DNA of 64,000 nucleotides, taken from positions 210,015,888-210,079,887 of the forward strand of contig CM022301.1 of the NCBI GenBank assembly GCA_011799875.1. Direction: 5' to 3'. This document shows positions 45,131 to 56,517 of this stretch, piece after piece; within the stretch, counting starts at the first letter, position 1, and the number at the start of each line of letters is the position of its first letter. Below the pieces are notes generated by a model. The model made no database searches, had not been told where the DNA came from, and saw nothing but the letters and a program-made list of their open reading frames with translations. The DNA is from Thinopyrum elongatum (lineage: Eukaryota; Streptophyta; Magnoliopsida; Poales; Poaceae). A program made the translations under genes and the position numbers.

Positions 45131-45325
45131 TTAACCGTGTGCGATGCAAGTGCGATGTGAATCACCACGACTGCGCAAGCGCGAGCAAAGGTGGAGGTAC
45201 TGGCTTAACCGTGTGCGATGCAAGTGCGCTGAATCACCATGACTGCGCAAGCGCGAGCAAAGGTGGAGGTACTGGCTTAACCGTGTGCGATGCAAGTGCG
45301 CTGTAAAATCACCACCTGCGCAAGC
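45131..45325 (+). repeat. 73-bp tandem repeat, about 2.6 copies
   Basis: ttaaccgtgtgcgatgcaag at 45131, 45205 and 45277, each with a CACTA-type gtgtgcgat motif. Confidence 0.88.
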
Positions 45326-45445
45326 TAAAGGCGGGTAGTTTATTTAGATTGAATTCCACGTCTGCGTCTAAAAATTAGGACGAACCATGTGTGATAGACC
45401 AGCTAGCTAGAAATCTAAAAACAAACTACCCGCCTTGAGCGTTGC
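45320..45445. repeat. Inverted repeat, possible hairpin
   Basis: Arms 45320-45341 and 45423-45445 pair over a perfect 14-bp core (aaggcgggtagttt / aaactacccgcctt) with near-perfect extensions; the loop is about 80 bases. Confidence 0.75.
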
Positions 45446-45891
45446 AAAAATCAGCGGTTCCGCCACTTTTCCTTATTATCATACACGCATATTCTTATTG
45501 GACCGTGCGCGATCTTGGGTACTCCCGCCCCGCATCAATTCCTTTACCCAAATTTTAGTAGCCGCCGTACTTCAACCGTCACCCACACTCCTCCAGCACC
45601 GACCTTATAGTAAAATTGCAGTAGCCGAGGCATTTGGACCGTCGCCCTCCCTCGTCCACCACCATCTCCACCCACCATTACTAAAATTTTCAATAGCCGC
45701 ATCGTATCCTCAAACACCACCCCGCCCCCTCCTCCACAGTCCCCCCACCCGGCCCCCTCCCCCCCTCGAACCCTAGCTCGCCGCCACCGCCACCAACCCT
45801 TGCCGGTCTGCCCGTTCCTCCTAGCTTAGATAATAAAGTTCAGGTTACCCAACGATTCCCATACCATCGCCCCACTCCTCTGAGTTTTTAG

Positions 45892-48181
45892 ATGAGGCCT
45901 GCGGTGTCCCTCCCCGCCAGATCCACATCCCCTGCTCCAGAATGTCGCAGCCTAAGCTTGACCACGTATCCCGGGGAGCCCGACGAGCGTTCGGCCAAGA
46001 AGAGGTTTATCATGGCCTCTCCGGCGGATGTTGGCGGGGTGGCCGCCGTTCGCCCCGACCTGTTGATCCCGGAGCAACACCTCGCCGTGGAAGCCGGCGA
46101 AGACGTTGACTACGTTGCCATGCGAAGGCTTCGCGTCAGCGGGCTAGCGTATTACTGTATCTCAGGAAAGCTGGCTACGACATCAAGCTCGTCGACAGCG
46201 ACGGCTTCACGCGGGCCATGTCATAGGTTAAGTGGTCCATCCCCAACCCCTCTGGTTCAACCGCCATCGATCTCTTCGATGGCCCTGCCGCTGATCTACT
46301 CCGCCACGCGGTCAAGGTTTGCAATCCTTGTACACCATCGAGCCCATTTTGTCATTTCTGAAGGACACGCTCTACAGCGGCGGCTTGGGATCCTCAATTG
46401 CCAAGTCAGATCTCATCGACCACGACCATGAGGAGGGCACCCACAAAGGTTCTTCCAAGGTGAAACAACCCATCTGTGACATCAGAGAGCGCACCATGGG
46501 TCTGTGCTCTTCCAACTGGAAGGATCCCATCCATGACATGTGAGGCAACATCCTATTAGCAAATCTTACCTTTTCTAGCTTGCCAACCCGTACCCTTTGT
46601 TGTAGTAGCATTTGCCATGTGGTGTTTTAACCGTGCCGTGTTTAATTATTTTCGTTATGCAAAAATGTATTGTTCAATAGGGCTATGTGATGTTTAAGTA
46701 TGAATTGTCCACTTCAGTTTCACGAATGGCTATATTTGGTTGTTTATAGTGAGTAGATGCCTTGTTTATCTGTATTTGGTTGCAGTGAGCATTTTTCCAG
46801 TTATCGAGCAGATGCCTTGTTTATATGTATTTGGTTCTTAGGTTGGTTGCAGTGAGCATTTGTCCAGTTATCAAGCAGATGCCTTGTTTATCTGTATTTG
46901 GTTGTTAGGTTGGTTGCAGTGAGCATTTGTCCAGTTTTCAAGCAGATGCCTTGTTTATCTGTAGTTGCTTGTTAGGTTGGTTGCAGTGAGCATTTGTCCA
47001 GTTTTCAAGCATATGCCTTGTTTATCTGTATTTGCTTGTTAGGTTGGTTGCAGTGAGACTCTGTCCAGTTTTCAATGGCTATATTTGGTTGTTATACTAA
47101 TCATTTATGCCTTGTTTATTTCAGTCATTCACAATGTGATGTTCATTATGTGCAAGTCGGAACTGTGCCGCTCGATTGCATCAATACCAGTTTGAACAGC
47201 TATATTTGGTTCCAGTTATGCCTGGTGTAGTTAACACATGCCCTTTATTTCAGTTTTACACATTTATCCAGTGTGATGTTTAAGCATTACCTATGTTCTA
47301 TTCATCTTCAACAATACCAGTTTGAATTGCAATATTTGATGGCTGTTAAGCCTGTTGTAGGTAACATTTCCTTCCATTTTATATCTGCTTTAACAAGATG
47401 CTGAAACCAACACATTCAAGCTATCATTTGGAGATGATGTTGTTTACCTTTGCTATATTTGTTTGATGTTAAGGTTGCTGTACTTATCATGCCTTTCCAC
47501 TACTTATGCAGGACAACAACGGGAGTGGCCACCATTTTCCGCCGAGGTTAGTTTCATCCCTCGGCTTGTACTCCCCCCGTCGTTCCATAATGTAGTGCAT
47601 ATAGATCCAGGCCTGGACACTTGTTAACTTCTAATATTGACTTGTTGCTTGTAGGTACATATGCCCTTGGCAAGGATCCACACATTGACCTTTTTTGCGT
47701 ATGGGGCAATGAGATATTCATGAACAAGCATCAAGTGAGGAAACTGATAAGGATTATTAGAAAAAAGATACGAACGGTGGCAAGCAAATTCTTTGTTTAT
47801 GCTCTATCCAACACAACAGTGAGTTGTAGGATGGTAACTACAAACTCTGCAGCCTTCTGTTTTTACTGCCCATAATGAGTTGTTAGACAACAATGTCTGA
47901 ATCTTTTTTATCCGTAGTGGTTCCCGAAGCAGTTCACTCAAGATTACGTCGCAAAGTACACGATTGGTGGACACACAATGAAGGTTAAAGTATTTCACCC
48001 AGACTACAATGAGCATCGAGAAGTCCTAATGAAGACAGTGAAGGATGGACGGGCAACCATCGCAAGGGGTTGGCCTAGAGTCGTGCGCGCATTACGCATG
48101 GAGGAGGGCACAATATGGGCATTCCGCTTCACCTTCTCCAGCAACCAGGATGTCTTTAGCCTCTCTCTTTACAGTCTTTAG
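45892..48181 (+). pseudogene. Decayed four-exon gene with a C-terminal B3-like DNA-binding domain
   Basis: Exon 1 (from about 45892 or the ATG at 46009, to 46539) is frame-broken: good coding stretches switch frame near 46165 and 46320, with a TAG near 46230. Introns then keep phase: 46540-47511 (donor gtgagg, acceptor gcag), 47547-47654 (gttagt / gtag), 47819-47917 (gtgagt / cgtag). Exons 47512-47546, 47655-47818 and 47918-48181 read as one frame to a TAG at 48179-48181. The last exon (WFPKQFTQDYVAKY... then ...ARGWPRVVRALRMEEGTIWAF) matches the shape of a REM-type B3 domain: N-terminal PK.F, central RGW, and the EGT..AF strand. The preceding exon is basic. B3 proteins bind DNA in plant nuclei. 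It is probably a captured host gene or an old accessory gene of the transposon. Confidence 0.62.
46760..47080 (+). repeat. 67-bp minisatellite inside intron 1
   Basis: gcagtgagcattt..ccag recurs at 46782, 46849, 46916, 46983 and 47050, exactly 67 bp apart. Confidence 0.92.
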
Positions 48182-48369
48182 TACAACTGTGGTTCATCAT
48201 TCTTTACTTGGTGCTTCTATAGTTCTTTAGTATATGTACCTGTGCATCGAATTATGCATTCGTGGTTGAACCTATATTTGTAATAAACATGGTTGGATAT
48301 GAAATAAGTGATTGCCTACTTTCAAATTCAAAACATGTGATTCTTAAATTAGGGATTAATTAGGGATTA

Positions 48370-49052
48370 CACTGCACACGGTTTGCGAAAGCGAAATGTC
48401 TACAATAGACGTGGAGATCAGACACGTTTCTAGGATCCACTACGTGTGCGATCAATCTCTATTGCACACACGATCAGCCAAGAAAAAACGTGTGCGATTA
48501 ACAATAGCATCGCACACAGTTCTTTCTTATTAAATGTTTGCGATAGTCACCTTATCACACACGCTTCGCAATTATGGATTGTTTATGATGTTGTGTGCAT
48601 CGCAAACGTTTGGTCATAGAAGAACACGTGCAATAGGTCTTCATCCAATGTGGATACGATAGACGAATCGTGTGGGATGTATTCAAGCTTCGCATACAGT
48701 TTTATAGCGACAACTGTGTGCGCTCTTACATTGAATCGCATACAGTCGAGGAAAAGTAAATGTGTGTGATTGTCTGCTTCTATAATCGTGAACTGTTTGT
48801 GATGGATCGCGCATCGTAAACGTAGCACCACAGAATACCGACTGCGATGGCAATGCGAGCAAAAACGAGTTGCAAGGATGGAGCATTTCGGATATTCGAG
48901 ATATTAGAAACAGTTTTATAGGGGGCAACTATATGCATCAAGGCTCCCTATCCCCGATGGTTTCTGGATCGTGTGGGAAGGACCCCCCTATCACAGTCAC
49001 TCACTTGGCGACGGTTCCAAACTCCGTCGCGGAAAGGGGTTAAAAACCGTTT
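48370..49052 (-). repeat. Right subterminal region with repeated gtgtgcgat motifs
   Basis: At least ten gtgtgcgat / atcgcacac-type motifs in both orientations between about 48370 and 48850, the right-end counterpart of the left subterminal array. Confidence 0.75.
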
Positions 49053-49076
49053 GTATAGCACCTCGTTGTACCAGTG
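49053..49076 (-). repeat. CACTA terminal inverted repeat, right
   Basis: Plus strand ends agcacctcgttgtaccagtg, followed by TSD act (49077-49079). Confidence 0.75.
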
Positions 49077-50059
49077 ACTTTAGCGAAGCAATATAATGTA
49101 AAATGGTGGCGACAATGTTGTTAGGTTTAGACCTACCTCAATGAACTACTGGGTGTAAAGCATAGCCATCTGACATAAATTCCTACCATGCAATCCTACC
49201 GCAAAGGACTAAGTGCATATAAAAACATAGGTATTGGAAACATGATCAAGATGTAAAGTTGCCTTGGTACTGCTGGTTCAACTCTAGAGAATGGTAGTAC
49301 TCAACTTCGCACTCCGGACAATCTATCGTCAAAGTAAATAACCATACATGAGCAATCATTCAGAGAACCAAAATAACATGCAACATAAAAGACTCGAAAA
49401 ATCCAAATGAAAATCCAACACACTTAACTGCCACAAAAATTTTGTAAGTGCAAAAGCAACATGTGACATATGGTTCCAAAAGTGTGATGTGAACTAAAGT
49501 GCATACAAGTCATAGTAATCAATCTATCATAGACAGATCCGAATTGTGTGAAATTATTGTGAGATTGGTCCAAGTCATATGGTTTGGCTACGGCGACAAA
49601 GTGCAAAAAGAATTAATTCAATCGGAGCTACAGTTTAGGGGATACGACCAAAAAGAGTTCAAATTTGAATCTGAATAAATTTCAAATTTGAAATTATCAA
49701 AAGTTTGCAAAGATGGGTTCTCTGGATAGATCTAATCAAGATGAACAATTTGCCGCTGGTTTCATCTAATTTGGATCTACGGTTGTGGCTATTTGAAGTT
49801 CAGGGACCAATCTGTGAAATTCAGGGGCTAAAAAGAAATAGTAATTTTTGTGCAACCAGGTCCCTGGACACGTGGCGGATTCCTACTGACTGAAGAGTGT
49901 CCACTGCATAGCTTAAACGGCGGACGGTCAGCTTCTAACTAAATCGAAATGCGGCGGCTAAAAAATAAATAAACCGATCGGTTTGAAATAAAATGTGGTT
50001 AACCGTACCGGTTCAAACCTAAAAAAAGAACCTAGACTAAAAGAAAAAAAAGAGAGGAC

Positions 50060-50790
50060 GGGCGGTGGCTCACAGTGGGCGTCAGCGGTGAGCAGAGGAC
50101 GGCGGGATGGCGGCGGGTGATGTCGAGCGGCGGCTACGGCGGGTTCCGGCGGCAGGGAAGTAGATGAAGGGGACCGCCGCATCGAGGGGGTCACAGCGGT
50201 GGTGGCGGCTCGTGTCGGGGACATCGGAGTCGAGCTGCGAGGCCAAAGCACTCCGGTGCTCCGGCGAGGGCGCGACGTCGGTGGGGTGGCGTTCCGTCGA
50301 ACCTAGAGGAAGAAAAGAGGTGTCAAAACGACACACATTGACACGGGGAATCAAATGACGGAGTTTGGGGGCCTCGGTGGCTTACAGGCGGCGTATTCCT
50401 CCGACGAAGATGGCTCGGCCGATGAGATGCACATGGCGAGGACGGCGGCTACGAGCGGGTTGGGGAGATGTGAGACGGCGGGATCGAATGAGGGCTTATA
50501 TAGGCGAGGACAGGGGTTGCGACGTGCCGCGGATAAGCTCATCCGCGAGGGCTTTGCTCGACGGTTTCGGCGTGCGCGCACAGCATGCTGATCTCGTGTG
50601 GGAGGTGTGGGAGGTTGGGGGGTTATGGGCGGGGACAACGTGGCAGGGAGAGCAGGAAAGAGAGAGCGAGGGGCGTGGGGCGCGGGCGACCGGCTCGAAG
50701 AGTTTTCGGGCGCGGCGGCAGACCTTGGGCCGAATGGCCGGCTGGGCCGGTCGGTGTACCCCTGGGCCTGTGTGAGTGCGTGTGTGTTTT
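50060..50790. other. GC-rich block of the C2 LTR
   Basis: A GC- and CpG-rich block about 700 bp long inside the LTR; its counterpart is at 62890-63586. The overlapping frames on both strands are compositional. A GC-rich block at a similar place in the C1-family LTRs suggests a shared LTR layout. Confidence 0.55.
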
Positions 50791-51205
50791 TTTATTTCTT
50801 TTGAATTTACAGAAAAGATTTCGAAGCCAAAATCAACACCAAATAAAATTATAAAAATACCAGAAAAATTCCTAAAATCCTTGCTGAATATATAGAGCAT
50901 AGTGGACATTGAGCATAGTGGGCATTAATTCCTGCTCATATAATTTTGGAAATACTTTCCTAATGCAATTAATGCACTTTTTGCCAATAAAATAAATACC
51001 AAATAAACTTGAAAAACTCCAAATAATATTTTAATAATTCTTCCAACTCTTTTATAATTGAGGAAGTCATCTTATCCCCTCTCTTTTATTTTTCTGGCGT
51101 GGAAAATTATTTGAATATTCCAGAAAACTTCAAAAATGTAATAAATCATGAGATGCAACTGATGATTCTATTAACATCCAAATTTAATAAAATTGGGATG
51201 TTACA

Positions 51206-51220
51206 AATGTACCCCCCTTA
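51206..51220 (-). promoter_or_regulatory. C2 polypurine tract
   Basis: Minus strand AAGGGGGGTACATT immediately before LTR start TGTAACATCCC (51205). Confidence 0.78.
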
Positions 51221-52750
51221 AGATGAATCTCGCCCTCGAGATTTGGGTTGGCCAGCAAAAAGGTGTGGATGGTCCTGCCTGAGATCTTCCTCTCGTTCCC
51301 AAGTAGCTTCCTCCTCGGTGTGGTGACTCCACAGAACCTTGCAGAACTTGATGATATTGGTACGGGTGATTCTCTCTGCAGTCTCAAGAATCTTAACCGG
51401 CTTCTCCTCATAAGTCAGACCGCTCTCCAACTGAATTGCCTCTAGTGGCACTATATCTCTCAAAGGAATATCCACCATCTCTGCATGACACTTTTTCAGC
51501 TGGGAAACATGAAACACATCATGAACTCCTGACAAAGCCTCTGGTAATTCCAACATGTATGCAGCCTCTCCTCTATGTTCTAGAACTCTATATGGCCCCA
51601 CAAATTATGGTGCTAACTTTCCTTTGACTCCAAATCTCTTAATATCTCGAAGTGGAGACACTCAAAGATATGCTCTATCTCCCACTTCATAGACCACTTC
51701 CTCGCATTTAGCATCGGCATAACTCTTCTGTCTGGACTGAGCTATCTTAAGTCTGTCATGAATCAACTTGACCTTCTCCTTAGAATCCCTGATCAAATCT
51801 GGTCCAAACAATTTGCGATCTCCAACTCCATCCCACATCAAAGGTGTCCTGCATTTCCTCCCATAAAATGCCTTGAAAGGGGCCATCTGCAAACTGGCTT
51901 GATAGTTGTTATTGTACGAGAACTCTACGTAAGGTAAGTTATCATCCCAACTAGAACCATAGTCTAGCACACAAGCTCTCAACATGTCCTCCAGAATCTG
52001 ATTGACTCTCTTTGTCAGCCCATCGGTCTGTGGATGGAAGGCTATACTGAACTCTAGCCTGGTACCCAAAGTTTCATGTAACTGATACTAAAACTTTGAG
52101 GTAAATTGTGTTCCTCTATCTGATACAATGGTCCTCAGAACTCCATGCAGACATACGATCCTGGTCATATATGTCTTTGCCAGCTTAGCACTTGTATATG
52201 TTGGTTTCACTGGAATGAAGTGAGCAACCTTGGTCAAACGATCAACTATCACCCAAATGGAATCATAACCTGAACGGGTCCTGGGTAATCCCGTGATAAA
52301 GTCCATACCAAGCTTATCCCATTTCCAATCAGGTATCGACAACAGTTGAAGTAAACCTGCAGGTTTCTGATGCTCTGCCTTTACTCTTTGACATACATCA
52401 CATATTGCTACATCCTCTGCAATTTCCCTCTTCATACCGGCCCACCAAAAACTTTCCTTCAAGTCAAAATACATCTTGGTGTTGCGTGGGTGTATCGAGT
52501 ACGGTGAGTCATGAGCCTCCCGAAGAATCAACTTCCTGATCTCTGGATCATTGGGTACACAAATCCGTTGCTCAAACCATATGGTTCCATGTTCATCCTC
52601 ACGGGAATCCTTCCACTTTCCCTTTGCTCATCATTTCCTTTATCTCAGCAATACCTTGGTCCAACTTCCGGGCTTCCCTAATTCTTCCCAACAAGGTGGA
52701 CTGCACCTCGAGTGCGGCAACATAACCTCTTTGAACTGTTTCAAACCTGA
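51218..52750 (-). pseudogene. C2 integrase and chromodomain, decayed
   Basis: Continues pol after the G3 insertion. In order: RNase H-integrase linker (52750-52600), zinc-binding region (CDVCQRVKAEHQ), catalytic core with D in MDFITGLP and D in VSDRGTQF, a TAG after FTSKF (about 52086), then QTDGLTKRVNQ where the usual catalytic Glu (TERVNQ) is Lys, a TGA near 51660, a TAA near 51605, and a C-terminal GPYRV module and chromodomain (CKVLWSHHTEEEATWE) to 51218. At least one frameshift occurs near 52600-52540. It is enzymatically dead on sequence grounds. Confidence 0.85.
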
Positions 52751-53733
52751 TGAGGACATGACTACCTTGGATACGACCAAAAATATTGCAAACATGCATA
52801 TTTGTGAGGTGATTTCTAATGCAAACAATGCAATACTTTATTTATGTTATCCAGGACAAAAAATACTTCACACACTTTTGCGCCATGTCTAATTGCAGGT
52901 GTATGGGACATTTGTACAATCTACATATGAAGATAAGGGAAAAAGAGAAGTTTAGGTGTTGTTCAAAAAGTCCTCTCACGTCACTTTTGGGCCAAGAGAA
53001 GATAGAGTCCAAGTCTCTCACGTTCTGGACTCAAATTCGGACTGCACAAACATACCTGACTCAGAACGCCAAGATCTCTTTCATCCGGACTCCGCATTGG
53101 GTGATTCTTTTTTTGTTGGAAAGTTTATTCCGTGCACTTTCCAACCCATTTGGAATCACCTTCAAATTCATCTGGAGTGTTGAGATATTTACAAAACAAT
53201 CTGACATAGCAGCAGAATCCGAGTCAAACTACAAGTCCAAAGGTGTTGCATCACCTCCACTTAGGCCCATAGGCCTTGTAGGACCTAGGGTTAGTTTTAG
53301 GCTGCCTTGGGACGTCCTCCCATCTCCTTGGCTGCCACCCCTTGCTCCTATATAAGTAGATCAATCTAGTAGTTTTTTTGCTTGGGATTTGTTTAGTTAA
53401 AAGTTAGCCATTGCAACTTCGTGTACTTCATTTGTGTCCAACGACCAGACAAAGACCACTTTTGGATCCCCGCCTTTATCAATACTTCATCTATATTCGC
53501 AATATTCAGATTGCATTATCATATTCTTGCTTGTTCTTCGATTGCGTGCAGGAATAGACCTTCGTGGTCAGGCTGATCGTGCTTCCAGCATCGTCAGTAA
53601 CCTCTGGAGATTTGTTTAGCGATTGCTATAAGGTGCAACGTCCTTGCACGTTCGTAGTCGGATCATCAAAGTCTACTCCTCAGAAACGATAATCACCTTC
53701 TCATCGAAAGACGGGACACATTTGCCTCTATCA
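52751..53733 (+). repeat. G3 5' LTR
   Basis: 983 bp; TATA-like ctatataag at about 53347. A degenerate PBS-like tagtatca follows at 53736. Confidence 0.88.
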
Positions 53734-55175
53734 AGTAGTATCAATTTTCAGATTGCTCGGTGAGAATTTCCAGTCATACCTAGATTAGTTTTATTTTCTT
53801 ACCTACTATACCGGAAAAAGCCATAAAAAGGTTAGATTTGTTCAGTCCAAGCCAGTCTAAGCCTTTGCAATTTTCTTTTCATTGCTTGCATAGTTGAATT
53901 TTCGGTTGCATCGTCGTGTCGAGTTGCTAGTCTTAGTGTCTAGTTCATTTAGAGTTTCGAGTTCTGTTCACATTAGTCACGCCGCCACTGCATCATTATC
54001 CCATCAGCTGTCCACCACCCCATCCATCAATTTTCACCATGTGCTACCCATCGTTCATTGTCATAATCATAGTTGAGGTCGTTCATATCTTCGCTTGATC
54101 CAATCTGCATCTTATCTAGTTTGTCTTGGAACGAGGGAGAGAGAAAAAAAGACAGATAAAAAAAGTAAAAAAAAGTTAGAAAAAGAAAAAAGAAGTGTTA
54201 GAAAAAAGAAGAAGAAAAAAAACAAAATTCGGATCTATCTAGACTCAATCTCGTACCTGAATTCGGATTCGGATCTGTTTTGCGCACTGTTCAGTAAAAC
54301 AAGCATATCTTCCTCATTTGAAGTCTGTTTTGGCTCCGCGAGTACTCAAATTAAAGCTAGCAAAGAGCCACATCTGAATAGTTGCAGAAACAAGTTCAAT
54401 ATTTGGCACCTCAAAATCGGCTTAGAAATAGGTCTTTTTGCCCTTCGAAGTTCGTGAACACAGCTTGTTCCACTTTTTCATACCAGTTTTAGAATTTTTT
54501 GGCTCCTCATATCAACTAGGAATTGAGTGATTCTTTTTGCATCGAAAAGCTTGAGTCAGTAGCATTCTGTAGAAAAATTATCAGAAAATTGGCACAAACT
54601 TTCCCAGAGAAAAGTTGGAGAGAGAGAGTTGTTGGTATATCCTGCTTGGCAGTTGTTTCTCATTATTATCTTTACTGTCATTGTGATCTTCACTTATATC
54701 TTGCTGTCCAGAGCTACTTCATATCCTTTATTGATGCTAGTTGTGCTACGTCATGACCTCATTAGTGTTCTAGGCTCACGTCTCTAGTCCGGTCTAGCCT
54801 AGGACCAGCACAGTACCGTCGTTGAGCGTTTATTCAACATTGCATCTCTGAATTGATTATTGCTAATCTTTTGCTACCAAATATTTAAGCCTTCCAAGCT
54901 TCACATATTTCTACACTGTGTATACGTATGTTCCCCTGGCAATCACTTTACTCAATCTTTGGAGTTATTTGACACCGCTGGTTGCCTGTCACCACCTGCT
55001 GCATGGTAAGAACTTGTAAGATATTGATATTTGCTTTACTGTGAGCGCTTTACCACCACATCCTAGTAGTTCATAGGAACATTATTCTTGAATTTTTTTT
55101 CTTGTTTCTACTAATCATGACAGGTTCTGAGATAGAAGTTCTTGGACGACGGATACATCTTCACCATCACGAGAG
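53734..55175 (+). other. G3 long leader
   Basis: 1.4 kb without a convincing ORF. A strongly purine-rich, A-dominated tract lies at 54129-54228, then AT-rich sequence. Confidence 0.6.
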
Positions 55176-55802
55176 GTGGGACAACACACACAAGCACATG
55201 GTCAGGTTATCTCTTTACCATCATTTGAGGGTAGATTTAATCATGCTATTTATCTAGCTTGGGATCTTGAAGTAGAACAAGTTTTTAGTCACCATGATTT
55301 TTCTGAACTTGAGAGAGTACGAGCTGTCACAGGAGCATTTACTGGTTTTTCTTCTATTTGGTGGAGTGTACATTAAAAGAAAAACATTGATAACCAACCC
55401 ACAACTTGGAAAGATTTGAAAGTTGTAATGAGACAAAACTTTTTTCCTCCTTACTATCATCGTGAATTGCTTCACAAATTGGAACAATTAAAACAAGGCA
55501 GTAACACTGTTCATGCTTACTACCAAGAGTTCAAATATTATATGCATCATTGTGACATAGAAGAATCTGAGGATGATACAATGAATAGATTTTTTGGTGG
55601 TTTGAACCATGATATTCGCGCAAGATTTCAGTATATTCCTTGTTGCATTACTGGTATGTATGTTCGCGCTTGTACCTTTGAGAGACAGATACAGGAGGAT
55701 GCATTGGGTGACTACAACAACTACTATTCTAGTTCATGCTCACCACCACCGGTTGGTCCTCCATTGTTGCACATACTAGAGCAGCCACATCTCAGATTGT
55801 GA
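55176..55802 (+). pseudogene. G3 gag (Gypsy capsid-type), one stop
   Basis: One frame with a TAA at 55374-55376. Before the stop: SLPSFEGRFNHAIYLAWDLEVEQVF. After it: KDLK-type continuation and MRQNFFPPYYHRELLHKLEQL with GSNTVHAYYQEF, the pattern of Gypsy retrotransposon capsid (Retrotrans_gag). No zinc knuckle is seen; the frame ends in a Pro/Ser stretch. The ATG at 55176 is uncertain, as the capsid could begin upstream. Confidence 0.75.
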
Positions 55803-55918
55803 GTGTGACATCATCTCAAGTGTATGGTACATTGTCATCGTCCGTACCTACATCATCTACGTCTTTGTGACAAGGTAACAGTAAAGGTATTGATGATATA
55901 ACTTCACATGAGAATGAT

Positions 55919-56479
55919 GTGTGCCTACTTAAATTGAATACATCATGTGTTGAGTTACCTGTTGATTTGAGCACACTACCTATTTTAGAGAATCATTTTA
56001 CTGTCATGAATGCGTCATGTGATCAAACAGCTGAAATACCAACAATTTTGAGTGCACCCATTGAATTAACTGTTGATGCAAAAGAACCAATGTTTAATCA
56101 TTTTGATATGACCTCTAATCTTGGTGATGATTCTGTGTCAAATGACTTATTGCATGTTTGCTTATATAAGCATGTTGTAGCATGTAAATTTGATGCAAGT
56201 AAGGTTTATTCACCAATGTTGGGATGGCTTAGTGATGAACATTGTCAATCTTTTGATATGAATAAGAGCTTCACTTATATGTGCAAACTGAGTTGCAATA
56301 TTTTCATGCCTTCTACTTCTTGTGATAATATTTTGGCTTTATATTTTATGAACTATGAAAGTTACTCATGTATACATGTGTCATATGTGCAAAAACCAAG
56401 GGAAGTAAAAATGGATGACATATACATATACAATATGTACACCTTGTCTCTTTTGTTAGCCACATTTCAGATTAAATAA
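55919..56479 (+). CDS. G3 second ORF, unknown
   Basis: 186 open codons, no internal stop, ending 18 bases before the polypurine region. The protein is acidic, Cys-rich (about 13 Cys) and has no motif I know; there is no aspartic protease DTG/DSG and no RT motif. It occupies the place of pol. Its being open while gag has a stop may be chance. Confidence 0.45.
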   Translation: MCLLKLNTSCVELPVDLSTLPILENHFTVMNASCDQTAEIPTILSAPIELTVDAKEPMFNHFDMTSNLGDDSVSNDLLHVCLYKHVVACKFDASKVYSPMLGWLSDEHCQSFDMNKSFTYMCKLSCNIFMPSTSCDNILALYFMNYESYSCIHVSYVQKPREVKMDDIYIYNMYTLSLLLATFQIK

Positions 56480-56501
56480 CGCTGAGGACGGCTTTGTTTT
56501 C

Positions 56502-56517
56502 AAGAAGGGGAGGATGG
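56502..56517 (+). promoter_or_regulatory. G3 polypurine tract
   Basis: aagaaggggaggatgg, directly before the 3' LTR start TGAGGACATG. Confidence 0.85.

Larger units (their letters stand above)
37447..49076. mobile_element. CACTA (En/Spm-type) DNA transposon without a visible transposase
   Basis: An 11,630-bp insertion with termini CACTACTGCAGGATGCTGCTAA and, at the far end inverted, CACTGGTACAACGAGGTGCT, flanked by the 3-bp TSD act. Both ends are rich in gtgtgcgat/atcgcacac motifs, as expected for CACTA subterminal transposase-binding repeats. I find no TNPD-like transposase in any frame, so it is probably non-autonomous. Content left to right: 84-bp repeats, two gene-like units, a ~500-bp tandem array, a 5S-like segment, several tandem duplications, and a decayed multi-exon gene with a B3-like domain. 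Confidence 0.88.
36402..51205 (-). repeat. C2 3' LTR (left copy), split by the CACTA transposon
   Basis: Without the CACTA (37447-49076) and one TSD copy the LTR is about 3.17 kb. Bases 36402-37446 match 60880-61920, and 49080-50740 match 61921-63586. The final part (50740-51205) has no partner on the right because that LTR is truncated. It has five extra bases near the start compared with the right copy. Confidence 0.9.

Noticed and set aside
45435..45776. 113-codon frame upstream of the B3-like gene
   Set aside because: Pro/Ser-rich, no domain, and reads like the leader of the downstream gene.
50082..50909. Frames of 64-137 codons near the end of the C2 LTR, and the copies at 63139-63668
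   Set aside because: Compositional frames in the GC-rich LTR block, not conserved in length between the two LTRs.
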